Part shown: positions 50,404-60,588 of the stretch, piece after piece
How positions within the stretch are numbered: the stretch's first letter is position 1
How the letters are laid out: every line of letters begins with the position of its first letter
Assembly (NCBI GenBank): GCA_036365455.1
Contig: JAWQUS010000017.1
Coordinates: 1,178,001 to 1,242,000 of the forward strand
Reading direction: 5' to 3'
Source of the DNA: Macrosoma leucophasiata
Taxonomy: Eukaryota > Arthropoda > Insecta > Lepidoptera > Hedylidae
DNA length: 64,000 bases
The notes under the pieces: model-generated
What the model was told of the DNA's origin: nothing
Database searches by the model: none
What the model saw: only the letters and a program-made list of their open reading frames with translations
Position numbers and translations under genes: made by a program

Positions 50404-51184
50404 GCACCATTGCTAATCTCTCCTTTGTCTTTTTCTACATTGCACATTTGACAATGCAAACAACAAAGACTAAACATTCTATAGCTAAAACGTATCTAAT
50501 GTACGTTTATAAATATGGGGGTAAGAGTTTCAACAACGTCACGACAGTTCTTTGCCAATCTGTCCAAAATTTAAAAATTGATCGGTTTTGACCTCTTTTT
50601 GCAACAACCCATAAAAAATACTTTGCGTTCACGACAGAAGCATCGCATAGTACTGAATAATACCGTCCGTTATTTCGATTTAGCTATGTTATCACTGCCC
50701 ATTCACATGGAATTTATCCTTCCCTAACACAATCTACGTTCAGGAAAGTGTTAAAGCGGAAAATATTGACTTATTATAGATTTTTTTTACATTCCCATAA
50801 ATACGAGTACAATATATCCCATTGGACTCGCATTTTTGTGAAAAGCAAGATTCCATTGCAAATTGTAAAAAAAAGTCCAGGCTGCAAAAATCCTAAAAAC
50901 TGTTACTAGGACCTACAAATAAATGGTAGGGGAGCCTAAGATTTTTGAATTTACTCCAGTGCGTCAGATTAAGATGTAGGAGATATCTTGCACCACGTTC
51001 AGTACCTTCACCTAATCTAAGATTTCCATAAATGGTCGAACCTTTAGGGGTTCCGCCATGAGCTGGCCTCGCATCCGAATCATCAGAATTCTGGACGTGA
51101 GCTTTGATAGGGTTCACTTTACATCCTCTCAAAGTATCTGACATTCTTGAGTAATTTTTCGCCTTAATTCAAAAATTAAAATTA
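50404..51184. other. Unassigned; one 83-codon minus-strand ORF
   Basis: Bases 50893-51144 encode 83 residues on the minus strand (start MSDTLRGCKVN, end VGPSNSF). I recognise no domain or family and see no flanking exon. It could be chance. The rest shows no repeat. Confidence 0.3.
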
Positions 51185-51272
51185 AATAACTGATAACCCC
51201 CTACCCGGAAATCGAACCCAGGACCCCAGAGTAGTAGTAGTGGCCTGCTACCACGAGGCTACTCAGGTGGTT
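51185..51272 (-). mobile_element. SINE-A head and first body bases
   Basis: CTGAGTAGCCTCGTGGTAGC with B box GGGTTCGATTTCC, then the first bases of the body; the rest is missing. Confidence 0.75.
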
Positions 51273-51634
51273 ATATTCAAAAACATATTATTCGACAATA
51301 TTCGACTACTGATCTCATTATTCATTGATTAATCAAACCCAGCACCGCACTGAGAGACTCAGACGTTTCAGAATGATAACGACACGACCAAATTCGTGGT
51401 GCGATGACATCTACTTAAATACCAGCGATTATGACGGCACGTGACGTCACGATTCCAAGTTTGAATGATTGCTAAGGTTAGATGGGAGATTACAATACCC
51501 TTTTAATGGTTTCTGGTGACAAATGTTGGGAGCTTGGATCAAATATTTGCAATGGATGCGTAGAGATGGTCGAAGCTTTTGGCTAATGTGTACAAACTAA
51601 AACATTATTGTTTTCAAACGATGTACGATATATA

Positions 51635-52922
51635 ATAGGTTGGGGAAAAAGTCTTTTCGCATTATAGTATGTATGAACTTGTAATAAAATCTCTTTGGCT
51701 GTAGTATTTGTATCTGGCTGGTTTTGGTATCATTGAAAGTTAAAATTTTAAAGAACATAATTCCAAATTCAAATTAGGCAAATGTGTGATTTTCATTTGT
51801 TTTTCGTACTGTCAAGATGAGTGAACCTAATGAAGAAATTCGATACATTTTAAAATTTTACTACAAAAAAGGTAAAAATGCAACGCAAGCCGCGAAAAAA
51901 ATTTGCGATGTTTATGGACCTAGTGCAGTGTCTGTGAGAGTAGCACAAATTTGGTTTAAGCGTTTTCAATCCGAAAATTTTGATGTCAAAGATGCACCTC
52001 GCTCTGGTCGCCCTATTAGGGATAAAATGGATGCCATTTTTGAAAAAGTGGAGCAAGATCGACATATCAGTAGTTACGACGTAGCTGAAGAACTGAGAAT
52101 TGATCACAAAACAGTTTTGGCGCATTTGAAAAAAGCTGAGTACAAAAAAAAACTCGATATTTGGGTACCTCACGAGCTCACAGAAAGAAACCTAATGAAC
52201 CGTGTACTCATTTGTGATTCTTTATTACGACGTAATGAAACCGAATCATTTTTGAAGAAGCTGATAACTGGTGATGATAAGTGGATCACGTACGACAAGA
52301 ACGTGCGAAAAAGGTCGTGGTCAAAGGCCGGTCAGGCTTCACAGACTGTGGCGAAACCCTGTGGGTTAACTCGCAATAAGGTGAAGTTGTGTGTGTGGTG
52401 GGATTGGAAGGGCATTATTCATTATGAGCTATTACCACTAGGCAGGACTATCGATTCTGAACTCTACTACGAACAACTGATGAGAGTAAAGCTAGAAGTT
52501 GAGAGAAAGCGGCCAGAATTGATCAACAGAAGGGGTGTGGTGTTTCATCATGATAACGCTAGCCCTCACACATCTATAGCCACTCAGCAAAATTTAAGAG
52601 AGTTTGGCTGGGAGGTGTTAATGCACCCGCCGTATAGTCCTGACCTTGCACCTTCAGATTTCCACCTGTTTCGGTCTCTTCAGAATTCTTTATGCAATGT
52701 TAGGTTAACATCACGAGAGGACTGCCAAATCCACTTGTCGCGGTATTTTGATGAGAAGTCCCAAAATTTTTATAGCAATGGGATCATGTCCCTACCTACA
52801 AGATGGCAAAAGGTTATCGAACAAAATGGTACATACATACTTTAGTTAAATTTAAATAAACTATATTAAAAAATGTTTTGAATTATCTTAAAAAATGCGA
52901 AGAAACTTTTTCCCCAACCTAA
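51635..52922 (+). mobile_element. mariner element, 1,288 bp, complete ends
   Basis: The inverted ends share TAGGTTGGGGAAAAAGT then TTCGCATT. TA is duplicated at both sides (51633-51634, 52923-52924). Length and layout are canonical for mariner: short TIRs around a single transposase gene. A dead sister lies at 40588-41863. Confidence 0.95.
51817..52845 (+). CDS. mariner transposase, uninterrupted ORF
   Basis: 342 residues, the usual mariner length, starting at the ATG in GTCAAGATGAG. It cuts and pastes the element by binding its inverted ends and joining them to TA targets. The N-terminal half holds two helix-turn-helix-type DNA-binding regions (about 1-110) and the linker WVPHEL (116-121). 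The catalytic triad is D153 (TGD), D246 (HHDN) and D281 (APSDFHLF), with 34 residues between the last two, the mariner D,D34D signature. Three conserved spots differ from the dead sister copy: GDD instead of GDE at 154, an extra cysteine (KPCGLTR, 182), and serine for arginine in HDNARPH (249). The frame is open, but these changes may have disabled it. Confidence 0.9.
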   Translation: MSEPNEEIRYILKFYYKKGKNATQAAKKICDVYGPSAVSVRVAQIWFKRFQSENFDVKDAPRSGRPIRDKMDAIFEKVEQDRHISSYDVAEELRIDHKTVLAHLKKAEYKKKLDIWVPHELTERNLMNRVLICDSLLRRNETESFLKKLITGDDKWITYDKNVRKRSWSKAGQASQTVAKPCGLTRNKVKLCVWWDWKGIIHYELLPLGRTIDSELYYEQLMRVKLEVERKRPELINRRGVVFHHDNASPHTSIATQQNLREFGWEVLMHPPYSPDLAPSDFHLFRSLQNSLCNVRLTSREDCQIHLSRYFDEKSQNFYSNGIMSLPTRWQKVIEQNGTYIL

Positions 52923-53056
52923 TATGTACATGTTCGCTTATTTTTATTTCCACCAATTACGCCGACATAAAAGATGCACGGCCTTGCTTTTTTATAAATA
53001 AAACCGGACAAGTGCGTATCGGACCTCGTGCAATGTCGAAATCGGACATGTAGAAA

Positions 53057-53283
53057 GAATGTCGAATGAGCGAATAAATAATGACAACTAAACAAAATTT
53101 GAATGTGGATAGTTGCAGAGGCCCAAGAAGACCAAGACTGACCTACCTTGATGAAATAGGTCGAGTACTGTTTGTGTAGATCCAAGAGTCTTAGGAAAGG
53201 GCGGAAGAAGCACGGGAGGTGTGTCTTGACCGGGTTATATGGCGCTCCACACTCTCTGACTACACCGTAATGGATTGGGCATG
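53057..53283 (+). pseudogene. LINE ORF2 C-terminal fragment
   Basis: Plus-strand reading: GHVERMSNERINND, then in another frame GPRRPRLTYLDEIGRVL, then REVCLDRVIWRSTLSDYTVM and DWA with a stop. The pattern (GHVERM, GRPRLTYLDEI-like, DR..WR) is that of LINE ORF2 C-termini. Stops after RVLFV and IQES show decay. Confidence 0.55.
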
Positions 53284-53554
53284 AATGCAGTTTACACGAA
53301 AACGAAAACTTGGATCCAATCTTCAAACCAACATACCAACATAATCCAACATTGGCCAAACGTGTTAACGCCACAAGGGTTGATCTGGATACTTCTGGCA
53401 ACCGACGGCCGTCGAAGTTTGTTGGAAATTGTTGGACACTGGAAAAACCATTGGAAACGGCGGTTGTTGGATTTGTTCACGAGTAAGCAAAGTGATTACA
53501 TTATATATGATCATGTCAAAATATCATGTAGAACATGAATCGGGGCTTATGTCT

Positions 53555-53825
53555 ATTTTTTTGAAACGGAGTTCCTTATCGCACGGTACGCTAGCTAAGG
53601 GGTCTAGGCGAGCGTCACGAAAAATCCTCACACACTTTTGCTATAGTGCGTAGCGAGGGGGCAAGCCTAGTATGGGATTTGACTAATTCGTTCTCTCTCT
53701 CTCTCTCTCGACAGTGACAAGCCACGCGTGTTTTACGCCATTTACGCATACACAAAAATATTTTGTCGTGTTCGTGTGTATGTAGTTTTAGTTATTTTTA
53801 AAGTTTTAAAAATAAACCTTGGATT
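53555..53825. other. Repeat-like segment with (TC)n tract
   Basis: It starts AAACGGAGTTCCTTATCGCACG. It holds a (TC)n run of about 10 units (53690-53709) and ends with AAAAATAAACC, a possible polyadenylation signal. No coding region or assigned family. Confidence 0.35.
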
Positions 53826-53959
53826 GTGGATGTGATGCATTAGAAGTTGAAGAGGAACTTCGTTCCAATCGGGTGTCCCACCTGTGACACCTCTGACAGT
53901 TACTAAGTTGGTAAAAAAAAAGTATGAAGCTCACATGGAAGTTAAATGATGAGTGATCA

Positions 53960-54254
53960 CGATTTTTTTTATTGTAATGGAAGTGGCAAACAGCCATGCA
54001 GTTTACATTGATATGTTAAGTGATGACTGCAGCCTATAGACATCTACACAAAAACCAGGGGTCAAAATGCAGATGCGGTGCCACCTTTGAGATTTTAGGT
54101 GTTCTGTCTCTGTGATAGTTATTACGGGGCCATACATTACCATCTAACCGGAATACGATAGTGCTGAACACTACCATTTAGCAGCAGATAAATTACGTAA
54201 TACGGCGGTGGCTACATCCTCGAGCTCCTACACTGGATTTCTACTACCAGTAAA
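53960..54254 (-). mobile_element. SINE-C, full length, diverged
   Basis: T run (53963-53970), GGAAGTGGCAAACAGCCATG, complete order to the head ACTGGTAGTAGAAATCC. Confidence 0.8.
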
Positions 54255-54365
54255 AACCTATAAAAAGTCTATATTATTGCGGATACAACATCTTTCATAA
54301 AAAACGAGTATCATGCCAAAAGCATTGCATTAAAATGTTCAACTCCATAAATTCAGTGACTAAAA

Positions 54366-54695
54366 ACGTAACTTCACGCCTGTAATCCCCGAAAGGGGGA
54401 AAGCATTTACCTCTGCCTACAGAGGTAAATGCATGCATTCAAGCATACATGCAAACCACCCACGATTCGCCGGTTACTTTTTGGCCCATGTAACAGGTGG
54501 CGAGCCTGTTGACATCTCCGGGCACATTACCAAACCTTGAGGTACTGAGAAATTTCCAGAAAATGGAAAAAACGCAATAGAATCAGAAATAAAGGACTTA
54601 ACACCATTAGCTCTGATAACCCCCTACCCGGGAATCGAACCCAGGACCTCAGCGTAGTAGTAGTGGCCTGCTACCACTAGGCTACCGAGGCAGTT
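54366..54695 (-). mobile_element. SINE-A with a small palindromic duplication at the tail
   Basis: After CCCCGAAAGGGGG, the segment GCATTTACCTCTGCCTAC is followed by AGAGGTAAATGCATGC, an inverted duplication at the hairpin. The body and head (CCTCGGTAGCCTAGTGGTAG, GGGTTCGATTCCC) are complete. Confidence 0.85.
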
Positions 54696-55050
54696 AAAAA
54701 ACTCCATAAATTCAGTAACAATTTAAAAAAATACAATAACACATCGCGTACACCTCAAAGAAGTAAACACGAAAAATGATTATTCCAAAGATTGATCAAC
54801 TCTCACCTATTCACAGCGCGCACGTTTTGTATTACGCTCTTTGTGTGGACAAAAAACTGGAACCATTCCATTTTTGCAGGAAATATTTTTCTAATATGGA
54901 CTACGTTTGATACACAATAGGCGATTGGTCCAGACGGCTCGTGTATTGTGAGTTTTCAGATTTTGAAAGGATCCTGTATGATTATATGTCAAGAGACGTG
55001 GTAGTAATGAAAATGCGTGTTTGGATAAAGTTTGAGAGGGGCGAAATAGT

Positions 55051-55636
55051 TTTTTTTTGTAACGACGGTGGTAAACAAGCATGCAGTTCTCATTGATGTT
55101 AAGTGATGACTACAGCCTATAGACCCTCACAAAGACCAGAGGTCAAAATGCAAATGCGTTGCCACCCCTGAGACCTTAGTTATTATGTCTCTGTGATAGT
55201 TTTTACCGGAACACGATAGTGCTGAACACTACCATTTAGCGGCAGATAAATAAGGTTTAACTGCCTCAGTAGCGTAGTGGTAGCAGGCCACTACTATTAC
55301 GCTGGAGGTCCTGGGTTCGATTCCCGGGTCGGGGACTATCAGAGATAACGGTTAAAAATCCTTTATCTCTGCTTCTATTGAGATTTTTGCATTTTCTGGA
55401 AGTTTCCCAGTACCCTGGAGTTTGGTAATGTGCCCGGAGATGGCAACAGGTTCGCCACCTGTTACATGGGCCAAAAACGTAACCGGCGAGTCGTGGGTGT
55501 TTGCATGTATGATTGAATGCATGCATTTACCTCTGTCTACCCCTTCGGGGATTACAGGCGTGAAGTTACGTTTAAATAAGGTAATGCGGTGGTACCTACG
55601 CCTGCGCGCTCTTATATTAGAACTCTATCACCAGTT
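55051..55636 (-). mobile_element. SINE-C split by a SINE-A
   Basis: 3' part 55051-55256 (T run to GGCAGATAAATAAGGT). 5' part 55583-55636 (AATGCGGTGGTACCTACGCC to ACTGGTGATAGAG). A segment around the GGGCCGTACATTACC region is deleted. Confidence 0.85.
55257..55572 (+). mobile_element. SINE-A, full length, TSD TAAATAAGGT
   Basis: The exact 10-bp TSD (55247-55256, 55573-55582) defines the family's ends: it begins TTAACTGCCTCAGTAGCG and ends GGCGTGAAGTTACGTT. The tRNA-like head has the B box GGGTTCGATTCCC. There is no poly(A) tail. Confidence 0.95.
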
Positions 55637-55647
55637 AATAAGTGTTA

Positions 55648-55795
55648 GTCGCGGGTTCGATCCTAACACCGGGACAAATATTTGTATAGCCTGCAGATAT
55701 TTGTTTCGGGTCTGGGTGTTTGTGTATGTGTTGTATGTGTACAATGGCACCCAAACCGCAGGTTTATACCTACTGCTGTGAGTGTATTTTATTCA
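55648..55795 (+). mobile_element. SINE-B, 5' truncated
   Basis: It begins within the head at GTCGCGGGTTCGATCC and runs to ACTGCTGTGAGTGTATTTTATTC. Small losses lie near the end. Confidence 0.85.
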
Positions 55796-56019
55796 TTTAT
55801 TTTAATTATTTTGATCTTTGGTTTTCTTTATGAAATGTCTATGGCTGGCAGTTTTCCCCAAAGTAGCAAGTTGCATGCCTTTTACCATTTTTAAATCCAC
55901 AAAAATGGTTTTAATATGAGGCGGAAGATGCTTATGCTTCTAGAAGTGCAGCTGGGTCAAATTTATCCAGTGTCCAATTTAAAAATGTCAGTGTATAAAT
56001 GGGATCACTTATAACAATA

Positions 56020-56190
56020 TCTATACTAATATTAAAAGGCTGAAGAGTTTGTTTGTTTGTTTGCTTGAACGCGCTAATCTCAGGAACTACTTTTCCGATT
56101 TGAAATTTTTTAAGGCTATTTAACATCACGCTAAGATGAATAGGAAGGTAGGTAACATTGCAGCCACGCGAAGCCAGAGCGTGCCGCTAG
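56020..56190 (+). mobile_element. Helitron-type element, 171 bp
   Basis: TCTATACTAATATTAAAAGG at the 5' end after A, with GTTTGTTTGTTTGC and CGCGCTAATCTCAGGAACTA. It ends CACGCGAAGCCAGAGCGTGC, a hairpin, then CGCTAG (56187-56190). Confidence 0.75.
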
Positions 56191-56434
56191 TCTATACATA
56201 TAATAAAACAGTAAAACCCGCGTGTCTGTACATTGTATATATTTACGAAAAACTACTGAACTCAGCAGGATTCCCATATGACTCCCTTCACTTGATTCGC
56301 TTGCAAAAAACCTTATACTTTTAATTTAATTCTATTTTAAAAGTTGTTTTTATAATGCTAAAGCGACACTGGCATCTTAGGTACGTTTGGTGCTGTAGAG
56401 CCTTCACGCAGACGACGTTGCGGGCAGCTGCTAG
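56191..56434 (+). mobile_element. Helitron-type element in tandem with the previous one
   Basis: TCTATACATATAATAAAACA starts on the base after CTAG. The end, GACGTTGCGGGCAGCTGCTAG (56431-56434), precedes T. The 3' hairpin is weak. Confidence 0.6.
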
Positions 56435-56564
56435 TATTAAAATAAAAGTTGAAATTGTCAATTAATGATTGTTTTATTAAATCCGCTAATCGGCAAAAGC
56501 CCGCCGGGTTTATATACTAAGAGATTGACGTTAACAGGTGTCGTGCGATCGATCATTTAATAAT

Positions 56565-56857
56565 CTGGTGGTAGAGCTCCAGTGACGGAGCTCGCGGGCG
56601 TAGGCACCACCGCATTACCTAATATACTTGCCGCTAAATGGTAGTGTTCAGCACTATCGTGTTCCGGTCAGGTGGTAATGTACGGCCCTGTTATTGCCGG
56701 CACAGAGGCATAACACCTTAGGCCTCAGGAGTGGTAACGCATCTGCATTTTTACCTCTAGTCATTGTGTGGGTGTCTATAGGCTGCAGTCATCACTTAAC
56801 ATCAATGTGAACTGTATGCTTGTTTGCCACTTTTAAAAGTATAAAAAAAAAAAAAAC
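56565..56857 (+). mobile_element. SINE-C, full length, well preserved
   Basis: CTGGTGGTAGAGCTCCAGTG to CCACTTTTAAAAGTATAAAAAAAAA. The family's terminal CATTACATA is changed here to AAAAGTATA. Confidence 0.9.
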
Positions 56858-57197
56858 CCAAATAACACTTCGCACCAACATCAAATAAATAAATATTTGC
56901 GTGATATCTGATACATATGAAGCATATCTACATCGGTATCAAAAAAAAATGGAAACTCCCGAACGTGACCAGCAAGCATGACGCAAAATATCATTATTTT
57001 CGGTTTCCATCAAATTCGTGTCTTTGTTTGGCTCGTACGAAACTGTTACTTTTTTAGTTCGGGGCCTTAATAATGTCAAACATGTTCAGTGGACTTACAC
57101 TTCGTGGTCTTTTTGTTAATAAGCTATATTGATGTTTTCCTAAAATGATTGGTGATCACGTAAGGCCAAAACAGTAATGTACTGCAGAGTGGCTTGT

Positions 57198-57412
57198 GAC
57201 GACCCGGTTAGTCCAGCGGTGTGAGATGACCGTTTGATTCGGAGGGTCGCGGGTTCGATCCCCGCACCGGGACAAATGTTTGTATGGCCTACAGATATTT
57301 GTTTCAGGCCTGGGTGTTTGTCTATGTGTTGTTTGTGTACAACGGCACTCACGACACAGGTTTATACCTACTGTGGGGCTGTGAGTGTAAGCGTATTTCT
57401 TTACAAAAAAAA
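57198..57412 (+). mobile_element. SINE-B, full length, well preserved
   Basis: GACGACCCGGTTAGTCCAGC, GGGTTCGATCCCCGCACCGG, full body, and tail GTGAGTGTAAGCGTATTTC followed by an A-rich tract. Confidence 0.92.
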
Positions 57413-57426
57413 TAAATAAAATAACT

Positions 57427-57733
57427 GCCTCAGTAGCGTAGTGGTAACAGGCCACTACTATTACGCTGGAGGTCCTGGGTTCGACTCCCGAGTCGGGGGA
57501 TATTAGAGATAACGGTCTAAAATCCTTTATCTCTGCTTCTATTGGGATTTTTCCATTTTCTGGAAGTTTCCCAGTACCCCGGAGTTTGGTAATGTGCCCG
57601 GAGATGGCAACAGGTTCGCCACCTGTTACATGGGCCAAAACGTAACCGGCGAGTCGTGGGTGTTTGCATGTATGATTAAATGCATGCATTTACCTCTGCC
57701 TACCCCTTCGGGGATTACAGGCGTGAAGTTACG
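57427..57733 (+). mobile_element. SINE-A, full length, 14-bp TSD
   Basis: TAAATAAAATAACT is found at 57413-57426 and 57734-57747. Body and tail hairpin CCCCTTCGGGG are intact. It landed in the A-rich tail of the SINE-B. Confidence 0.92.
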
Positions 57734-57747
57734 TAAATAAAATAACT

Positions 57748-57920
57748 TTAATGTGTAGCCCTGTAATAACTACCACAGAGGCATAACACCTTAGGCCTCA
57801 GGAGTGGTAACGCATCTGCATTTTGACCTATGGTCTTTGTGTAAGTGTCTATAGGCTGCAGTCATAACTTAACATCAATGTGAACTACATGCTTGTTCAC
57901 CACCTTCATTTCATAAACAA
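57748..57920 (+). mobile_element. SINE-C 3' half
   Basis: TGTAGCCCTGTAATAACTACC to TCACCACCTTCATTTCATAAAC. It is 5' truncated. Confidence 0.8.
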
Positions 57921-58109
57921 AATATGTCTATACCTTATATGTTTTCTGGTCATCGGTACATCGTTGAATACAGGATATTATTTATTTTATTATTATTATT
58001 GAACTCGATGCATCTACATGTTTCAGGCATGTTGGCACGCTGGCGTTGGGTCTTGACGACCCCACCGCCCACTAGCAGAAGAATTTTCTTCTGAAGGATT
58101 TTTTTTTCA

Positions 58110-58392
58110 CGGGCGGTAGAGCTCCAGTGCCGGAGCTCACGGGCGCAGGCACGGCGCACCACCGCATTACCTAATATACTTGCCGCTAAATGGTAGTGTT
58201 CAACACTATCGTGTTCCGGTCAGGTGATAATGTACGACCTTGTAATTTCCGGCACAGAGGCATAACACTTTAGGCCTCAGGAGTGGTAACGTCTGCATTT
58301 TGACCTCTGGTCATTGTTTGGGTGTCTTTAGGCTGCAGTCATCACTTAACATCAATGTGTACTGCATGCTTGTATGCCACTTCCATAACATA
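58110..58392 (+). mobile_element. SINE-C, full length
   Basis: Head GGGCGGTAGAGCTCCAGTGC with an 8-base local duplication (GGCACGGCGCACC). Body to CCACTTCCATAACATAACA. Confidence 0.88.
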
Positions 58393-58927
58393 ACAGCTTT
58401 TTTAATACAATGGTCACATTATTTTAAAAGGAAATGAAATATGACACAATTTCATTACAATAATTCATTCGATTCTTACGCTGTCCATAATTTTAACAAA
58501 TTCATGTCAATTGAAAATCTTTTGAATGGCGACACATTTACCTGTAATGTAATTTCTGTTGGACCGTCGACCTTTTTGCGAGCTTTTACTCAATTTATAA
58601 AATGATCTTTGATCTCTTGGACGAACAATCTGCCATCCTAAAAAAAAGATAATTTTATACAGAAAAGCTTTTAACTGACCTTTTCTTTGTGTCCCAAATA
58701 GAAAATGGGTTTGCAGTTTGCATCCATCTATGTTCGCGTAACTGAATCGCATTTGTATGTGAATATACATTTATGACCCTCAGAGTATAAATATCAGTAT
58801 GGAATTAGAACCAAAGAGTCGCACATTATGTGGAACAAATCTGTCTATGTATACAGAAAGAATCTGTCTATGGAGTAGGTCGCGAGCGATCAATTTTTTT
58901 TTCTCTCGGTTCGGATCTACGGCGCTT
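58393..58927. other. Unassigned stretch
   Basis: A minus-strand frame (58507-58770) has no recognised domain. TCTGTCTATG occurs twice near 58840-58875. No repeat family. Confidence 0.4.
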
Positions 58928-59147
58928 TCGGGTGTGTGATGGGTGACCGCTAGTGGCAAACCAAAATGCGCGTTTCCGTGCTTCAGAGGGCACGTTGAGC
59001 CGTCGGTCCCGGTTGCTATCTATCGATAGCAACCGGGACCGACGGCGGAAAACATCCGACAGCGGGTTAGTGGAGGCCTCCCCTGAAATGATAGAGACTC
59101 GTGCCCAGCAGTGGGACATATAATTGGTTGCCATTATTATTATTCAC
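58928..59147 (+). mobile_element. SINE-5S, 5' truncated, rearranged
   Basis: It begins at the 5S-like GTGTGATGGGTGACCGC and ends GGTTGCCATTATTATTATT. In the centre, CCGTCGGTCCCGGTTGCTATC (59000-59020) is followed after TATC by its exact reverse complement to 59045. This replaces the GTCGTTAAACC segment of other copies, and about 45 bases of the tail region are also missing. Confidence 0.85.
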
Positions 59148-59912
59148 TCGGTACAATTACAGCTGAGTCAACATGCCACATGGCGACCATCTCGTGAGAC
59201 AAATCAAGGTACTTAATTTGTTTTTCTTTTTCCGCTGTCACGAGATTCTCGTCATGGGGGATGATGACATCAACTATAATTGCGCGGCGCTCCAAGCGAT
59301 CTATCACTACTATATCAGGCTTATTGGCGACAATAGTCCTGTCAGTGATGATAGATCGATCTCAATACATTGTGACATGGCCATTTTCGAGTACTGGGTC
59401 GGGTGCATACCTGTAATACGGCACTTCCTTTTCCACAAGGTTGTATTTCAGGGCAAGTTGCTGGTGAACGATCCTGGCTACTTGGTTGTGTCTGTGCAAA
59501 TATTCGCCGTTGGCAAGACTCGAACAGCCGGATACAATATGTATGAGAGATTCTTCCGGTCGGTGACATGCCCGACATATGTCGACCGCGCCATCCCTCA
59601 GAATAAACTACCGGTAGTTATTGGTCATTACCACTTCATCCATAATTGCACACACAAAACCCTCGGTTTCCCCAAAGAGGTCCCTAAATCGTAGTCAGCC
59701 TACAGATGCCAGAAAGTCTACATCGGGCCCATGGAGGGCCCGGTAAAATCGTCCATGCAGCTCCTTGCCCTGCCATACACTTTTGCGGTCGCTGGTTGTG
59801 AGCACCACAAGTTTGCGCCAGTTCTCTTTAGCCAGTGAGAGAGGTGTGAGTCCGCTGTCTACTGCCACCATATCCCGGTGCATACCCCCATCGATGGTCT
59901 GGAAGTAATCTC
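59148..59912 (-). pseudogene. R2-like LINE, C-terminal (zinc knuckle and endonuclease) region
   Basis: Minus-strand reading: DMVAVDSGLTPLSLAKENWR, QGKELHGRFYRALHGPDVDF, then CRACHRPEESLIHIVSGC. This last is a CX2CX8HX4C knuckle as in the R2 superfamily. Then EKEVPYYRYAPDPVLENGHV, TIVANKPDIVVIDR, RAIIVDVIIPHDENLV and KYLDLSHEMVAMWHVDSAVI. The PD...D layout in PDIVVIDR...VDV suits the restriction-like endonuclease of that group. Two TGA stops stand where TGG (W) is expected: before LRFRDLFG and before DRSIIT. The RT is missing; it is 5' truncated at about 59912. The plus-strand ORF at 59173-59694 is its antisense shadow. Confidence 0.75.
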
Positions 59913-60118
59913 TTATAACGAAATTAAAAGGAAAACTATCACACTTAAGTTGGTCTTAAAAGTTTGCGAGTAAATAAAATAGTAAATAGTCGATCAAATG
60001 TATTTTACTCGAAAATTTCGGACAAGTCCATACAATTTTTTTTTTCATTACATCTCTTACTCTGTAACTACGGGACCCTACAATGCGCGTGGCCCGACAT
60101 GCACTTGACCGGTTTTTT
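59913..60118 (+). mobile_element. 3' part of the element seen at 28567
   Basis: CGAAATTAAAAGGAAAACTA, CACACTTAAGTTGG, and the end GCGTGGCCCGACATGCACTTGACCGG with a T run. Confidence 0.6.
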
Positions 60119-60139
60119 AATTAATGTAACTTAAAGCAA

Positions 60140-60352
60140 AACAATCAATGATCATATATCGAAGTTTGGCGGTCTGCCTAACACTGTTCAAGCAACCGAA
60201 GTAAAAAACACTTCATCGAAGGAGAAAACAGATACTGGCAGGCAGCCATATGTGACGGGTTTTTGGTCGAATAATGGCAGAATGATAAGTTGTTCCTGCA
60301 ATGTTCCGTATTGCAGACAGACCTTGGTCTTTGATTTGACGTAGTTACAAAA
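60140..60352. repeat. Direct repeat, left copy (partner 63245-63458)
   Basis: CGAAGTTTGGCGGTCTGCCTAA, AACAGATACTGGCAG, CAGCCATATGTGACG, AATGGCAGAATGATAAGTTG and TTCCTGCAATGTTCCGTATTGC recur in the same order 3.1 kb downstream, at roughly 85-90% similarity by eye. Confidence 0.75.
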
Positions 60353-60588
60353 ACAAGTTGGACTGTCTGGTTTGATCACCAGAGAGCACAATAAGTAATT
60401 CGATTGCCATCAATTTTATTCCTCCAGACACGAGAAAAATATGACAATTGAAATTCAATTGTGTCTGGGCGCCGGTGGCCTTACGATCCTTGAAAGATTA
60501 ACAGAAAATTTACAGTACATTGCTTTTTAGACGTAAAGTCATAATTACCATTATAAAGGTAAAACAGCAATATACTGGGAAATGCCTA

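Noticed and set aside
46779..50591. Plus-strand ORFs at 46779, 47283, 47988, 48913, 49098 and 50124
   Set aside because: They are shadows of the BEL/Pao pol on the other strand.
50893..51144. 83-codon ORF as a host gene
   Set aside because: No recognised family, splice context or neighbour; kept only as an unassigned note.
55261..55335. tRNA genes at SINE-A and SINE-B heads
   Set aside because: The heads have A and B boxes but each is followed by the same SINE body and is repeated across the window, so they are SINE heads.
59173..59694. 173-codon plus-strand ORF
   Set aside because: It is antisense to a readable R2-like LINE protein with a zinc knuckle; the opposite strand explains the open frame.
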